A stretch of DNA of 64,000 nt from Bradyrhizobium murdochi. Lineage in GTDB: Bacteria; Pseudomonadota; Alphaproteobacteria; Rhizobiales; Xanthobacteraceae. The stretch spans positions 199,414 through 263,413 of the forward strand of contig NZ_AXAU01000004.1 of the NCBI RefSeq assembly GCF_000472965.1, read 5' to 3'. Under the pieces are notes generated by a model. It made no database searches and had not been told where the DNA came from. It was given only the letters and a program-made list of their open reading frames with translations. Numbering within the stretch: position 1 is the first letter of the stretch; each line of letters opens with the position of its first letter. Made by a program: the position numbers and the translations under genes. Shown one piece after another: positions 53,041 through 64,000 of the stretch.

Positions 53041-54927
53041 TCAACGCCCATTACGACCTGACGCCTCGCTGCCGAGCAAGCGGTCGATGATCGATGCGAT
53101 CAGGAATACCGACGCCTTTTCGGTCAGGTGGACCTGATCGCTCGCGGTCAAATCGCCGACCGCATCGCCAATGCGCGTCAGGCAACCCTGTGCGTTGCAA
53201 AGGACGTCCGACGCCGAGATGAATTCTGCTCCGAGCGGCTCGAGCCTGGCGCGCATGATGGCATCGTAGGCGGTGGGCGGGATGCCGTTGGGCGAACGCT
53301 GCGGGATCAGCGTGCGATGGAGCATGAAGTATCGGAGCACTTCGGACGGAAGCCCGCGCCGCCACATCGGCACCCCACCGAGAACAACGACGCGGGCATT
53401 TGTCTCCTTCTTCAGCGCGGCCACCGTCTCGGCCACGTTGTCGAGATGTTTTTCCCAGGTTCCGTGCAGCAATATGACGTCGGGCTTGATCTGCCGAACG
53501 AGCGACAAGACCTTGTCGTTCATCGCCCGGCAATTGGGCATGCTCGCGATGTCGGCATTCAGCGCCGGAATGCAGGAACTGGAGGTGAGCTGCGCAATGC
53601 CGAAGTCTCGCTTCTCCTGCGCTTTGCGCAGGCCCGGTAACAACGCGCCGGCGGTCGAATCGCCCCATATCAGAAGCAGCGGACGCCGATCGCGCTCGAC
53701 GCAGGTGTCGGCAAACGTCATTTCGCGGCTGAGATCAAGTAGGCATTCGCGAAACCGCCACTTGAAGCTCTCGGTCGTCACATTGGCCATCGCGCGGATT
53801 TCCGGCGGCAGGCGGAAGTCGAAGCCGCGCCCCCAGACGAGCGTGCCGCCTGCGACCGCGATCATCGCCATGCCCGCCCCAAGCCCGAACATTTTGCGTC
53901 GGCTTGGGACGCCGAACCGGATCGGCATCTCGACAAACCGGTAAGTTGCCCAGGCCAGCAGCGCGCTCGCAAGCAATATCAATTCGCGTTCCGGCAAGGT
54001 CAGCGGACCGAATTTGATCATCCCGCCGAACACCAATAGTGGCCAGTGCCAGAGATAAAGCGGGTAGCTGATCAGCCCGATCCATACCATTGGCGGGCTC
54101 GCAAGCAAGGCGCGGTTCACCCAGGCCGCAGGCGATGACAGCAGAAGTGCGGTGCCTGCAACCGGCAGCACCGCCCACCAGCCCGGAAAGGCGCGATGGC
54201 TGTCGAGGATCACGGCTGCCGTCGCGATCAGCGCCACGCCGATCCAGGCGCGCCAATCACTCGCTTTGACGCTGTGGCTGACCCTGTTCCAGCCGTACGC
54301 CAGCGCCGCCCCGGTGAGCAATTCGAAGGCGCGCGTAAGCGGCAGATAGAAGGTCGCAACGGGATACGAGCCGATCAGCGCGACGTTGAGCAGGAAAGAC
54401 CCGATGCCGAGCACCACGGCCATCGCCATGATGCTCATTCGCAGCCGGGCTGCGAGCATCAGCAGCAACGGCCAGAACAGATAAAACTGCTCCTCGATGC
54501 CGAGCGACCACAGGTGCAGCAGCGGCTTCTTGGCGGATTCGACGTCGAAATACCCGGACTGCAGCAACAGCGCGATATTGGCCAAAAACGCCACGCTGGC
54601 GAAACTGTCGCTGCCGAGCTGCGCGAAGGCTGAGGGCAGCATCCAGAACCAGCCCAGTACCAATGTCGCAGAGAGCACCACGATCAGCGCCGGGAAGATG
54701 CGCCGGATCCGCCGGTTGTAGAATTCGATCAGACTGAAGCGACCGAATTCCAGTTCGCGCGCGATGATTCCCGTGATCAGAAAGCCCGAGATCACGAAGA
54801 ACACGTCGACGCCGATGAAGCCGCCCGGCATGGCGTCCGGGAATGCATGGAAATTCAGGACCAGCATCACGGCGATGGCCCGGAGGCCGTCGACATCCGG
54901 CCGATATTTTGGTGAAGGCGAGGTCAA
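53041..54927 (-). CDS. Acyltransferase 3 (OafA/YrhL) with C-terminal SGNH domain
   Basis: 628 residues. The N-terminal acyltransferase-3 domain (about 8-340, ten membrane helices) has YRPDVDGLRAIAVMLVLNFHAF, FIGVDVFFVISGFLITGII, the RRIRRIFPALI motif and LLHLWSLGIEEQFYLFWPL. The C-terminal SGNH-like domain (about 400-620) starts LLIWGDSTAGALLPGL, has LLHGTWEKHL, and ends SDQVHLTEKASVF with the catalytic Asp-x-x-His. These enzymes O-acetylate cell-surface polysaccharides or lipids. The start is a TTG without a clear ribosome-binding site, so the N-terminus is uncertain. It is inserted between recF and gyrB, on the opposite strand. Confidence 0.9.
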   Translation of the reverse strand: MTSPSPKYRPDVDGLRAIAVMLVLNFHAFPDAMPGGFIGVDVFFVISGFLITGIIARELEFGRFSLIEFYNRRIRRIFPALIVVLSATLVLGWFWMLPSAFAQLGSDSFASVAFLANIALLLQSGYFDVESAKKPLLHLWSLGIEEQFYLFWPLLLMLAARLRMSIMAMAVVLGIGSFLLNVALIGSYPVATFYLPLTRAFELLTGAALAYGWNRVSHSVKASDWRAWIGVALIATAAVILDSHRAFPGWWAVLPVAGTALLLSSPAAWVNRALLASPPMVWIGLISYPLYLWHWPLLVFGGMIKFGPLTLPERELILLASALLAWATYRFVEMPIRFGVPSRRKMFGLGAGMAMIAVAGGTLVWGRGFDFRLPPEIRAMANVTTESFKWRFRECLLDLSREMTFADTCVERDRRPLLLIWGDSTAGALLPGLRKAQEKRDFGIAQLTSSSCIPALNADIASMPNCRAMNDKVLSLVRQIKPDVILLHGTWEKHLDNVAETVAALKKETNARVVVLGGVPMWRRGLPSEVLRYFMLHRTLIPQRSPNGIPPTAYDAIMRARLEPLGAEFISASDVLCNAQGCLTRIGDAVGDLTASDQVHLTEKASVFLIASIIDRLLGSEASGRNGR

Positions 54928-55118
54928 TTGGAGGGCTAACCCGGGATCGCTGTGGACGGCGGACGACGACTACAAGCTGCCGCGCCGCCTTCTCTAGCAG
55001 GTCCGCAGCAGACTGCCATTTCCGCGTCGCGCGGCGTCCAAAAATCCGGCGATCGAGAGCGCAGAATCTGTCCCCGAATCGCGCTTTTCGGGGCCTTCAG
55101 AATCGGCCCTTGGAGACC

Positions 55119-55147
55119 TTGAAAAAGGGCAAAAAACCACCATTTAT
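55119..55147 (+). promoter_or_regulatory. Candidate gyrB promoter
   Basis: TTGAAA (55119-55124), 17-nt spacer, ATTTAT (55142-55147) in the 336-bp divergent gap between the acyltransferase and gyrB genes. The gap holds no other gene-like frame apart from the short ORF at 55196. Moderate sequence match only. Confidence 0.35.
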
Positions 55148-55179
55148 TCAACAACTTGCGTACAGAGAGATTGCGCTAG

Positions 55180-57699
<2,520 letters not shown>

Positions 57700-57713
57700 G
57701 GCAGGACGCGCCT

Positions 57714-59012
57714 ATGCCGCCCATTCAGTATATCGTTGAAGGCGGCCACCGGCTGGCGGGAACAATCGAGCCATCCGGCAACAAGAATTCTGCGCTGCCG
57801 ATTATCGCGGCCGCCCTGCTCACCGAGCATCCGGTCACGCTGGAAAACGTGCCGCGGATCCGCGACACCGAGACGCTGGTCGAATTGATCCGCTCGGTCG
57901 GCGCTTCCGCCGAGTGGCAGGCGCGCAATACGCTTGCGATCCACGCCAAGGAGGTCCGCGCCGCCGATCTCGATCCTGAGCTATGCGCGCGGATCCGCGC
58001 CTCGATCCTGCTGGCCGGGCCGCTATTGGCCCGCTGCGGCGAGGTGGCGCTGCCGCCGCCCGGCGGCGACGTCATCGGACGCCGTCGTCTCGATACGCAT
58101 TTCCTCGCCTTCGAGCAGTTAGGCGCCACCGTCACCGCCACCCACCGGCTGGAATTCCGCGCCTCCCGCCTCGAGGGTGCCGACGTCTTTCTCGACGAGC
58201 CGAGCGTTACGGCCACCGAGAACGCGCTGGTCGCGGCGGTCGCCGCTCGTGGCACCACATTCTTGCGCAACGCGGCCTCCGAGCCGCATGTGCAGGATCT
58301 CGCGCATTTCCTGGTCGCGCTCGGCGCCAAGATCGAGGGCATTGGCACTAACACCATCATCGTGCACGGCCCGGCGACGCTTGGCGGCGCAAGCTATTCG
58401 ATCCAGCCCGACCATATCGAGGTCGGCTCGCTGATCGGACTTGCCGCAGTGACGCGCTCACCGCTGCGCATCGCCAAGGCCGGCGTCGAGCATCTGCGCT
58501 CCATCCGGATGGGATTTGAACGGCTCGGCATCGTCTGCGGCGTCGAGGGCGACGATCTCGTGGTGCCCTCGGGCCAGACCATGAAGATCCATGACGATTT
58601 CGGCGGCCATGTGCCGAAGCTCGAGGACCAGCCGTGGCCGGCCTTCCCGGCCGACCTGATGTCGATTGCGATCGTGACCGCGACGCAATGCGACGGCGTC
58701 ATCCTGATGTTCGAGAAAATGTTCGAGTCGCGAATGTTCTTCGTCGACAAGCTGATCTCGATGGGCGCCCGTATCGTGCTGTGCGACCCGCATCGCGCGA
58801 TCGTGGCCGGCCCGAGCCGGCTGCGCGGCGCGCCGATGACCTCGCCCGACATCCGCGCCGGCATGGCGATGCTGCTGGCGGCGGTCGCCGCCGAAGGCAC
58901 CTCAACGATCAACAACGCCGACCAGATCGAGCGCGGCTATGAGCGCATCGAGCAGCGGCTCAATGCGTTGGGCGCGCGAATCACCCGAGTTCCGGCACGC
59001 GACGGCCACTAG
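57714..59012 (+). CDS. murA: UDP-GlcNAc 1-carboxyvinyltransferase-like (MurA) with Asp at catalytic Cys
   Basis: 432 residues, EPSP-synthase-fold protein of the MurA family. It starts MPPIQYIVEGGHRLAGTIEPSGNKNSALPIIAAALL and ends INNADQIERGYERIEQRLNALGARI, both typical. The loop that carries the fosfomycin target Cys in most MurA (GGCTIGARPVDLH) reads PPGGDVIGRRRLDTH here, with Asp at the Cys position. MurA makes UDP-GlcNAc-enolpyruvate for peptidoglycan. Asp-type MurA is active but fosfomycin-insensitive in other bacteria. It may also be a second, divergent paralog. ATG at 57714 with AGGA upstream; a GTG overlapping gyrB's stop adds six residues. Confidence 0.88.
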   Translation: MPPIQYIVEGGHRLAGTIEPSGNKNSALPIIAAALLTEHPVTLENVPRIRDTETLVELIRSVGASAEWQARNTLAIHAKEVRAADLDPELCARIRASILLAGPLLARCGEVALPPPGGDVIGRRRLDTHFLAFEQLGATVTATHRLEFRASRLEGADVFLDEPSVTATENALVAAVAARGTTFLRNAASEPHVQDLAHFLVALGAKIEGIGTNTIIVHGPATLGGASYSIQPDHIEVGSLIGLAAVTRSPLRIAKAGVEHLRSIRMGFERLGIVCGVEGDDLVVPSGQTMKIHDDFGGHVPKLEDQPWPAFPADLMSIAIVTATQCDGVILMFEKMFESRMFFVDKLISMGARIVLCDPHRAIVAGPSRLRGAPMTSPDIRAGMAMLLAAVAAEGTSTINNADQIERGYERIEQRLNALGARITRVPARDGH

Positions 59013-59130
59013 AGCCTTTTCGGTTCTGATTAAATCAGAACCGGGCTCTAGATTCTTGTTTTGACGCGTTTTCTTGACGCGAACCGGTGTCCGCCCCGGA
59101 TCAAGTCCGAGGCAAGCTTTCGCTGGAGAA
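59009..59130. repeat. Dispersed palindromic repeat, copy 2 (CTAG family)
   Basis: CTAGAGCC, TTTT bulge, CGGTTCTGAT, loop TAA, ATCAGAACCG, GGCTCTAG: an 18-bp imperfect palindrome followed by the conserved tail with ACGCGTTTTCTTGACGCG and a longer 3' part than copy 1 (5618-5722). Its CTAG provides the murA TAG stop (59010-59012). Confidence 0.88.
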
Positions 59131-59191
59131 CGCTCCGGGCCGCGAACGCCGCCGTCACTTTTTCGACCTTCGCCGGTGCTAGTCTGTTGCA

Positions 59192-60604
59192 ATGACCTCG
59201 CTCGATAAAGTTGAAAGCGCAGCGATTGCGCCGCCCGCCTCTGCAGCCGTGCCCGGCCGTCATCTCGCGATTGAGCTTGCCGAGACGCTAAAACTCGCGG
59301 TGCCGATCGCGCTGACCCAACTCGGGCAGATCGCGATGATGACGACCGACATTGCCCTGATCGGTCGGCTCGGCAGCGAGGCCATGGCTGCGGCCGCGCT
59401 GGCGCATACCGTGTTCTTTGTCAGCTTCACCTTCGGCATGGGGCTGGTGTCTGCCGTAGCACCCTTGGCGGCGCAGGCATTTGGCGCACGCAATCCGCAT
59501 TTGATCCGGCGGTCGCTCCGCGTTGGCATGTGGGCTGCGTTCCTGATGTCGCTGCCGATGATGGCGCTGTCGTTCTACGGCGAGCCGATCCTGTTGATGC
59601 TCGGCCAGGCGCCGACGGCTGCGCGCCTTGCGCAGGAATATCTGCTCGGCCTGACCTGGAGCGTCCTGCCCGCGCTGTGGTTCATGGCAATTCGCGGCTT
59701 CATGAGCGCGGTCAATCGGCCCGAGCCGATCCTGTGGATCACGCTCGCTGCGATCCCGGCCAATGCGCTACTGGTCTATCTCTTGCTGTATGGCGCCTTC
59801 GGCCTGCCGCAGCTTGGCCTGTTCGGCGCGGGATTGGCGACCTCGATCGTCAATCTCGGCACGTTCTTGGCGGGCGTGTGGTTTGCCGCACGCCGCCGCC
59901 CATTTCGCAAATTTCACATACTCGGACATTTCTGGCGCGTCGACTGGAAGCTGATGCGGCAGCTCGTTGTGATCGGTGCGCCGATCTCGCTCTCCTTCCT
60001 GCTCGAATACGGCCTGTTCGGCGCTGCGGGCTTGCTAATGGGCATCATCAGCACCACCGCGCTGGCGGCGCATCAGATCGCGCTGCAGGTCGCGGCCATC
60101 CTGTTCATGGTGCCGTTCGGCATCGGCATGGCCGCCACCGTGCGGGTGGGACACGCCGTCGGCCGCGGCGACGCCGGCGCGGTACGGCGGGCCGGCTACG
60201 TCGCAACCTGGCTCGGCATCGTACTGGCGGCGATTCTGACGCTCGCGGTGGTGATCAGCCGCTTTGGCATTGCGGAGATCTTTCTCGGCGAGAACACCGA
60301 CGCGACAGCCGAACTTTCGGCAACGCTGCTGCTGGTCGGATCGACCTTCTTCATCGCCGACGCCATCCAGACGATTGCCGCCGGCTCGCTGCGCGGCATG
60401 AACGACACGCGCGTGCCGCTATTGTTCGCGATCCTCAGCTACTGGCTGATCGGGTTCGCCTTCGCCTGCTGGCTTGGCTTCTGGACCTCGCTGGGCGCCG
60501 TCGGCGTGTGGGGCGGGCTCTCGGTCGGGACCGCTGTATACGCTACGCTTCTGCTCTTCCGCTTCCGGCTACTGGCGAGCAAGCCGCGGCGATGGCGGGC
60601 CTGA
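59192..60604 (+). CDS. MATE family efflux transporter (NorM-like)
   Basis: 470 residues with 12 hydrophobic segments in two similar halves. ETLKLAVPIALTQLGQIAMMTTDIALIGRLGSEAMAAAALAHTV begins the first half and IGAPISLSFLLEYGLFGAAGLLMG the second; AAHQIALQVAAILFMVPFGIGMAATVRVGHAVGRGD is the conserved MATE segment. It exports cationic drugs or metabolites using Na+ or H+. Start ATG at 59192, weak ribosome-binding site. Substrate unknown. Confidence 0.92.
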   Translation: MTSLDKVESAAIAPPASAAVPGRHLAIELAETLKLAVPIALTQLGQIAMMTTDIALIGRLGSEAMAAAALAHTVFFVSFTFGMGLVSAVAPLAAQAFGARNPHLIRRSLRVGMWAAFLMSLPMMALSFYGEPILLMLGQAPTAARLAQEYLLGLTWSVLPALWFMAIRGFMSAVNRPEPILWITLAAIPANALLVYLLLYGAFGLPQLGLFGAGLATSIVNLGTFLAGVWFAARRRPFRKFHILGHFWRVDWKLMRQLVVIGAPISLSFLLEYGLFGAAGLLMGIISTTALAAHQIALQVAAILFMVPFGIGMAATVRVGHAVGRGDAGAVRRAGYVATWLGIVLAAILTLAVVISRFGIAEIFLGENTDATAELSATLLLVGSTFFIADAIQTIAAGSLRGMNDTRVPLLFAILSYWLIGFAFACWLGFWTSLGAVGVWGGLSVGTAVYATLLLFRFRLLASKPRRWRA

Positions 60605-60800
60605 CCGCGAGCGCCAATTGCGTCTTCGCCGGCGCGATCCAAGCATGCGTTTTGCGAAGGCCATCATGCGCCACACTCCGGAATCTGCACAGCGCGCCTG
60701 TGCTAGAGGACGTCAAGCACGGCTGGTGCCCGCGACGGGGAGGCGGCTTGAAAGGTCAAATCGGCCCGCCTACCCTTATCAGGCAGAACGAGGAAACACG

Positions 60801-62171
60801 ATGGCCCACGAAACCGCAACGCTCGCAGCCTATGTCGCCGACCTGAAATTTACGGATATTCCGCCAGAGGTGCTGGAGCGCGCCAAGGTGCTGACGCTGG
60901 ATTTCCTCGGCAGCACGATCCGGGCGCGGCGCGATGCGGAATCCACGCCCTCGCTGCTGAAGATGCTGGAAGCGCTGGCGCTCGACGGCAAGGGCGAGGC
61001 CACCGTGTTCGGCGATGCGAAGACCTGGACGCCCGCGGTCGCCGCGCTGCTCAATGGCGCGCTCGGCCATTCGCTCGATTTCGACGACACGCATGCCGAC
61101 TCCTCGCTGCACCCGAGCGCACCCGTGGTGCCGGCGGCGTTTGCGGTGGGCGAAATGGTCGGCGCATCCGGGCGCGACGTGCTGACGGCGATCGTGGCCG
61201 GCTATGAAGTGTGCTGCCGGCTCGGCAACGCGCTCGATCCGACCTCGCATTATGCGCGCGGCTTCCATCCGACCGCGACGGCGGGAACCTATGGCGCGGC
61301 AGCCACGGCGGGGAAGCTGTTCGGCCTCTCGAAGGACCAAATCATCTCAGCCTTCGGCGTTTCCGGCAGCCAGGCCGCGGGCTCGCTGCAGTTCCTCGTC
61401 AACGGCGCCTGGAACAAGCGCTACCAGGTCGGCGCCGCTGCGATGAACGGCGTGATTGCCGCGACGCTGGCACGCAACAATTTTGTCGGCTCGACCGAGT
61501 CGGTCGAGGGCAAGCACGGGCTCCTCGCCGGCTACAGCGACGACGCCCATCCCGACAAGGCGACAGCCGGCCTCGGCAAAACCTACGAGACGCTGCGGAT
61601 CGGCGTGAAGCCGTATCCGAGCTGCCGCTATACCCATGCCGCGCTGGATGCGCTGATCGCAATGCGCCGCGAGCATAATCTGACGCCGGATCAGATCAAG
61701 CGGGTCGAGATTGGCCTGCACCGCAACGGCATCACGCTGACCGGCGATGCCGCCACCAAGCGGCATCCGACCTCGATCGTCGGCGGGCAATTCTCGATGT
61801 TCTTCACCGGCGCGCTGGCGCTCGACCAGGGCCGTTTCGGCTGGGACGATTACGAGCGGCTCGGTGATGCCGCCGTCAATGCGCTGGCCGACAAATTCGA
61901 TGTGGTGCAGGACGATCGCCTCGAGATCGGCCGCACCCACCCCTTCGGCGCGCGCGTCTCGATCACCACCGACGATGGCGTGCATGAGCGTCTTTACGCC
62001 GATCCCTCCGGCGAGCCGAACACGTTTCCGGACGCGCAAGCGATGCAGCAAAAATTCCTCACGCTCGCCCGCCCCGTGCTGAACGGCCGCGCCGACCAGT
62101 TCGCCGACGCGATCCTGTCGCTGGAGCGGTTCGACCGCGTCGAGAAAGCCACGCAATTGGGGCGGCAGTAG
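60801..62171 (+). CDS. MmgE/PrpD family protein
   Basis: 456 residues. MAHETATLAAYVADLKFTDIPPEVLERAKVLTLDFLGSTI opens the family domain. LNGALGHSLDFDDTHADSSLHPSAPVVPAAFAVGE is the diagnostic PrpD/MmgE block with the active-site Asp/His cluster, and GVKPYPSCRYTHAALDA another conserved stretch. Members include 2-methylcitrate dehydratase and related dehydratases/isomerases (aconitate decarboxylase fold). No prpB/prpC genes are adjacent, so the substrate is open. GAGGAA precedes the ATG; upstream codons are not family-like. Confidence 0.92.
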   Translation: MAHETATLAAYVADLKFTDIPPEVLERAKVLTLDFLGSTIRARRDAESTPSLLKMLEALALDGKGEATVFGDAKTWTPAVAALLNGALGHSLDFDDTHADSSLHPSAPVVPAAFAVGEMVGASGRDVLTAIVAGYEVCCRLGNALDPTSHYARGFHPTATAGTYGAAATAGKLFGLSKDQIISAFGVSGSQAAGSLQFLVNGAWNKRYQVGAAAMNGVIAATLARNNFVGSTESVEGKHGLLAGYSDDAHPDKATAGLGKTYETLRIGVKPYPSCRYTHAALDALIAMRREHNLTPDQIKRVEIGLHRNGITLTGDAATKRHPTSIVGGQFSMFFTGALALDQGRFGWDDYERLGDAAVNALADKFDVVQDDRLEIGRTHPFGARVSITTDDGVHERLYADPSGEPNTFPDAQAMQQKFLTLARPVLNGRADQFADAILSLERFDRVEKATQLGRQ

Positions 62172-62197
62172 ATAGAGCTAGCACCGCATCGACGATG

Positions 62198-62362
62198 CAC
62201 CCTCTCCCCTTGAGAGGGTGGATCAATCGCGCGGAAAGCGCGATTGAGACGGGTGAGGGGTCCCTCTCCGCGGGTGAACCTCTCGCATTTGTATTCGCGG
62301 ATCGAACCCCTCATCCGGCGAACTACGTCCGCCACCTTCTCCCACAAGGGGAGAAGGGAAGG
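62198..62362. mobile_element. Non-coding palindromic element related to the DUF559 element
   Basis: Left end: hairpin CACCCTCTC-ccctt-GAGAGGGTG (62198-62220), second hairpin TCAATCGCGC-ggaaa-GCGCGATTGA (62223-62247), then CGGGTGAGGGGT (62250-62261). Right end in inverted order: ACCCCTCATCCG (62306-62317) and a hairpin CCTTCTCC / GGAGAAGG. The end architecture matches the left end of the 51433-51872 element, but there is no coding frame, as in a MITE-like derivative. Confidence 0.6.
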
Positions 62363-62377
62363 TTTGCCGCGTAACGT

Positions 62378-63808
62378 TCAGTTCGCTCCCGCCAGCTTTC
62401 CCTTGCTACCGGTTGCCGCGATCAGATCTCGCACGAGCTCGAACACGCCGTCGCCTTCCGGCGGCCAGTTCGGCGAGCGCCCGAGCCGCACGATAACCAA
62501 CTGTTCGGAGGGCACGATGATCACATATTGCCCGAGCGTGCCCTTGGCGAAAATGGCATCGCGCGGCCAGCCGCGCTCGCTGCGGTAGGTTGCGCCGAAA
62601 CTGTCGCCGAGATTGGTCCAGAAGCCGGCGCCCTGGCCGACCCAGGCGTTCGGCGTCGGCGTCGCCGTATATTTCACCCAGCCTTCGGGTAGAATGCGTT
62701 TTCCACCCGCCATGCCGTCGTCGAGATAGAGCTGGCCGAAGCGCGCCCAGTCGCGCGCACTCGCCAGCATCTGGCTCGATCCTTCCGCATTGCCCGACGC
62801 ATCGAATTCAAGCGTCACATCGCGCATGCCGAGCGGCTCGAACAATTCCTGCCGCGCGAAACTCATCATGCCGGCCGCGCTGCCGCCGGTGGCCTGGCGG
62901 ATCAGATGCGCGAGGATGACGGTGTTGCCGTCGTGGTAGTTCCATGCCGCGCCCGGTGCCGATTCCAGCGGCATGCTCGCCGCATAGGCGGCCATATCGG
63001 GCTCCATGAACTTCATCCGATTGACCGGCTCGAGCGCGGACGCCAGCGAGGCCTGCAGCGAACTGCCGAGCTTTAGCCCCGCGGTGTGCCGCAGCAGATG
63101 ATCGAGCGTGATGGCGCGCCTTGGATCACCAGGCTGTTGCCACGCGGCGATCGACACCGGCTCATGCAGCTTCAGCGCGCGCTTGCGCACGAGGATGCCG
63201 GCCAGCGCCGACATGACCGACTTGGTGGCGGAGAAGCCGAGCAGCGGCGTGTCGATGCCGATGCCCTCGGCATAGCGTTCGGCGACGACGCGCCCGTTCT
63301 TCAGGATCACCACCGCGTGGGTGTTGCGCGGCGTCGACTTGTCCGGCTCGGCGAAGGCGCGGTCGAGTGCGAGAGCCAGTTGCGGCGTTTGCGGTTCGAC
63401 AACGGCGCGGCCAGCGGTGTCGGACAGCAGCGCCGGTTTGGCCTCCGACGGCGGCAACACAATCTCGGCCACGGCACCATCATGATCGAGATAACAGCCG
63501 AGCCCTTCGCCACGGTAGACGGCGCGGCTCCGGCCGAGGCCGAACAGCGTCACGGTGACGCCCTTGCGCGCGCGGTCGAGGCGATAGTCGAGCGCCCAGG
63601 CGATCAGCCCGGCGCCCGGCATCGCGGACGTAGTCTCGGCGAATACCCGCGCCGGGTCGAGGCCGGAGACGAAGGTCTCGGTGCAGAGCACGCTGGCGAC
63701 GAACCCCGTCGCGACCTTCGGCACGTCGCGGGCGCGGGCAACTGAGAGCGCGAGCGCGCTGAGCGCCGTGGTGGCGGCGAGGATGAGGATGAGATTTCGT
63801 CTGGTCAC
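62378..63808 (-). CDS. Serine hydrolase, beta-lactamase class C-like
   Basis: 476 residues. Signal peptide/anchor LILILAATTALSALALSVARA, a ~120-residue N-terminal extension, then the beta-lactamase/esterase fold. The Ser-x-x-Lys nucleophile is in GFSATKSVMSALAG, the Tyr motif in AAWNYHDGNTVILAHL, and HTAGLKLGS and DWARFGQLYLDDGMAGGKRILPEGWV are family-typical. Relatives are esterases and D-aminopeptidases as often as beta-lactamases, so resistance should not be assumed. GTG start at 63808 with GGAGG four nt upstream. Confidence 0.88.
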   Translation of the reverse strand: MTRRNLILILAATTALSALALSVARARDVPKVATGFVASVLCTETFVSGLDPARVFAETTSAMPGAGLIAWALDYRLDRARKGVTVTLFGLGRSRAVYRGEGLGCYLDHDGAVAEIVLPPSEAKPALLSDTAGRAVVEPQTPQLALALDRAFAEPDKSTPRNTHAVVILKNGRVVAERYAEGIGIDTPLLGFSATKSVMSALAGILVRKRALKLHEPVSIAAWQQPGDPRRAITLDHLLRHTAGLKLGSSLQASLASALEPVNRMKFMEPDMAAYAASMPLESAPGAAWNYHDGNTVILAHLIRQATGGSAAGMMSFARQELFEPLGMRDVTLEFDASGNAEGSSQMLASARDWARFGQLYLDDGMAGGKRILPEGWVKYTATPTPNAWVGQGAGFWTNLGDSFGATYRSERGWPRDAIFAKGTLGQYVIIVPSEQLVIVRLGRSPNWPPEGDGVFELVRDLIAATGSKGKLAGAN

Positions 63809-63955
63809 GGAGCCTCCGGCATGAGCGTCAGCGCATGCCGGGGATGTTGATGAGGCCGCCGCCGGCCGCTCGCCGGATTTGGAATGCGCGCTGGCCGAAT
63901 GTTCAGCACGCCTCGCCGATTCTGAAATTACACAGTAATAGCAATACGAAGCGGC

Positions 63956-64000
63956 CTAGGCTGCGCTCGCCTTCAGCCGGCGATATTCGGTCGGCGTGAC
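63956..64000 (-). CDS. C-terminal end of an AraC-family regulator, cut by window
   Basis: The last 14 residues (VTPTEYRRLKASAA) and a TAG stop. GVTPTEYRR is the standard closing motif of AraC/XylS DNA-binding domains. The gene extends beyond base 64000 on the minus strand. Family call rests on this short motif only. Confidence 0.6.
   Translation of the reverse strand, partial: VTPTEYRRLKASAA

Noticed and set aside
60474-60800. N-terminal extension of the MmgE/PrpD frame
   Set aside because: It overlaps the MATE gene in another frame and is not family-like; the ATG at 60801 has a good ribosome-binding site.
62378-63808. Beta-lactamase resistance gene
   Set aside because: The fold is shared with esterases and peptidases; the long N-terminal extension and lack of class-defining motifs do not support an antibiotic-resistance call.

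Overview
The window is GC-rich, gene-dense alphaproteobacterial chromosome, most likely Bradyrhizobium or a close relative in the Nitrobacteraceae. Pointers are the rpsT-dnaA-dnaN-recF-gyrB order, a small DUF3551 secreted protein, two tripartite-tricarboxylate-transporter binding proteins, DUF899/DUF1428/AHSA1-ArsR stress genes, and several families of dispersed palindromic repeats typical of this group. No rRNA, prophage, transposase or CRISPR array was seen. One tRNA (Arg, anticodon CCG) is present.

Layout. 1-6 kb: a PAS-GGDEF-EAL protein cut by the window edge, a cyclic-nucleotide-binding patatin phospholipase, an SsuD-like flavin monooxygenase, YccF and a universal stress protein. 6.4-12.6 kb: tRNA-Arg, a GFA protein, a tautomerase-oxidoreductase pair opposite a GlxA-type regulator, an MFS transporter and a stand-alone FabA. 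13-20.5 kb: a copper-chaperone-like PCu(A)C protein opposite a His/Met-rich outer-membrane protein, a chemoreceptor, and an AraC regulator next to an MFS exporter. 20.5-27 kb: an amino-acid uptake/catabolism island (racemase, AapJ-type binding protein, class III aminotransferase, RpiR regulator, divergent AapQ/AapM permeases, no ATPase). 27-32 kb: a sugar/glycerol-phosphate-type ABC operon with a metallophosphoesterase. 32-47 kb: stress and catabolic single genes (DUF1428, DUF899, AHSA1, ArsR, acyl-CoA ligase, HD-GYP, SDR/TetR, hydrolases, a polysaccharide-export lipoprotein, MsrA). 47-60 kb: the replication core: rpsT, a 1.3-kb gene-free region with a perfect DnaA box and clustered GANTC sites, dnaA, dnaN, an inserted DUF559 endonuclease element, recF, an acyltransferase, gyrB, a murA with Asp at the catalytic Cys position, and a MATE exporter. 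60-64 kb: an MmgE/PrpD protein, a palindromic element, a beta-lactamase-fold hydrolase and the tail of an AraC regulator.

The strongest candidate for something under-described is the DUF559 endonuclease gene between dnaN and recF. It sits inside a unit bounded by perfect 30-bp inverted repeats that are themselves hairpins. A short non-coding unit with the same end architecture lies at 62.2 kb, so the pair looks like an endonuclease-carrying palindromic element and its non-autonomous derivative. Other notable points are palindromic repeats whose first bases form the stop codons of yccF and murA, a perfect operator-like inverted repeat between rpiR and aapQ, an Aap-type transporter without a local ATPase, and a PCu(A)C protein that has lost part of its copper-binding residues.
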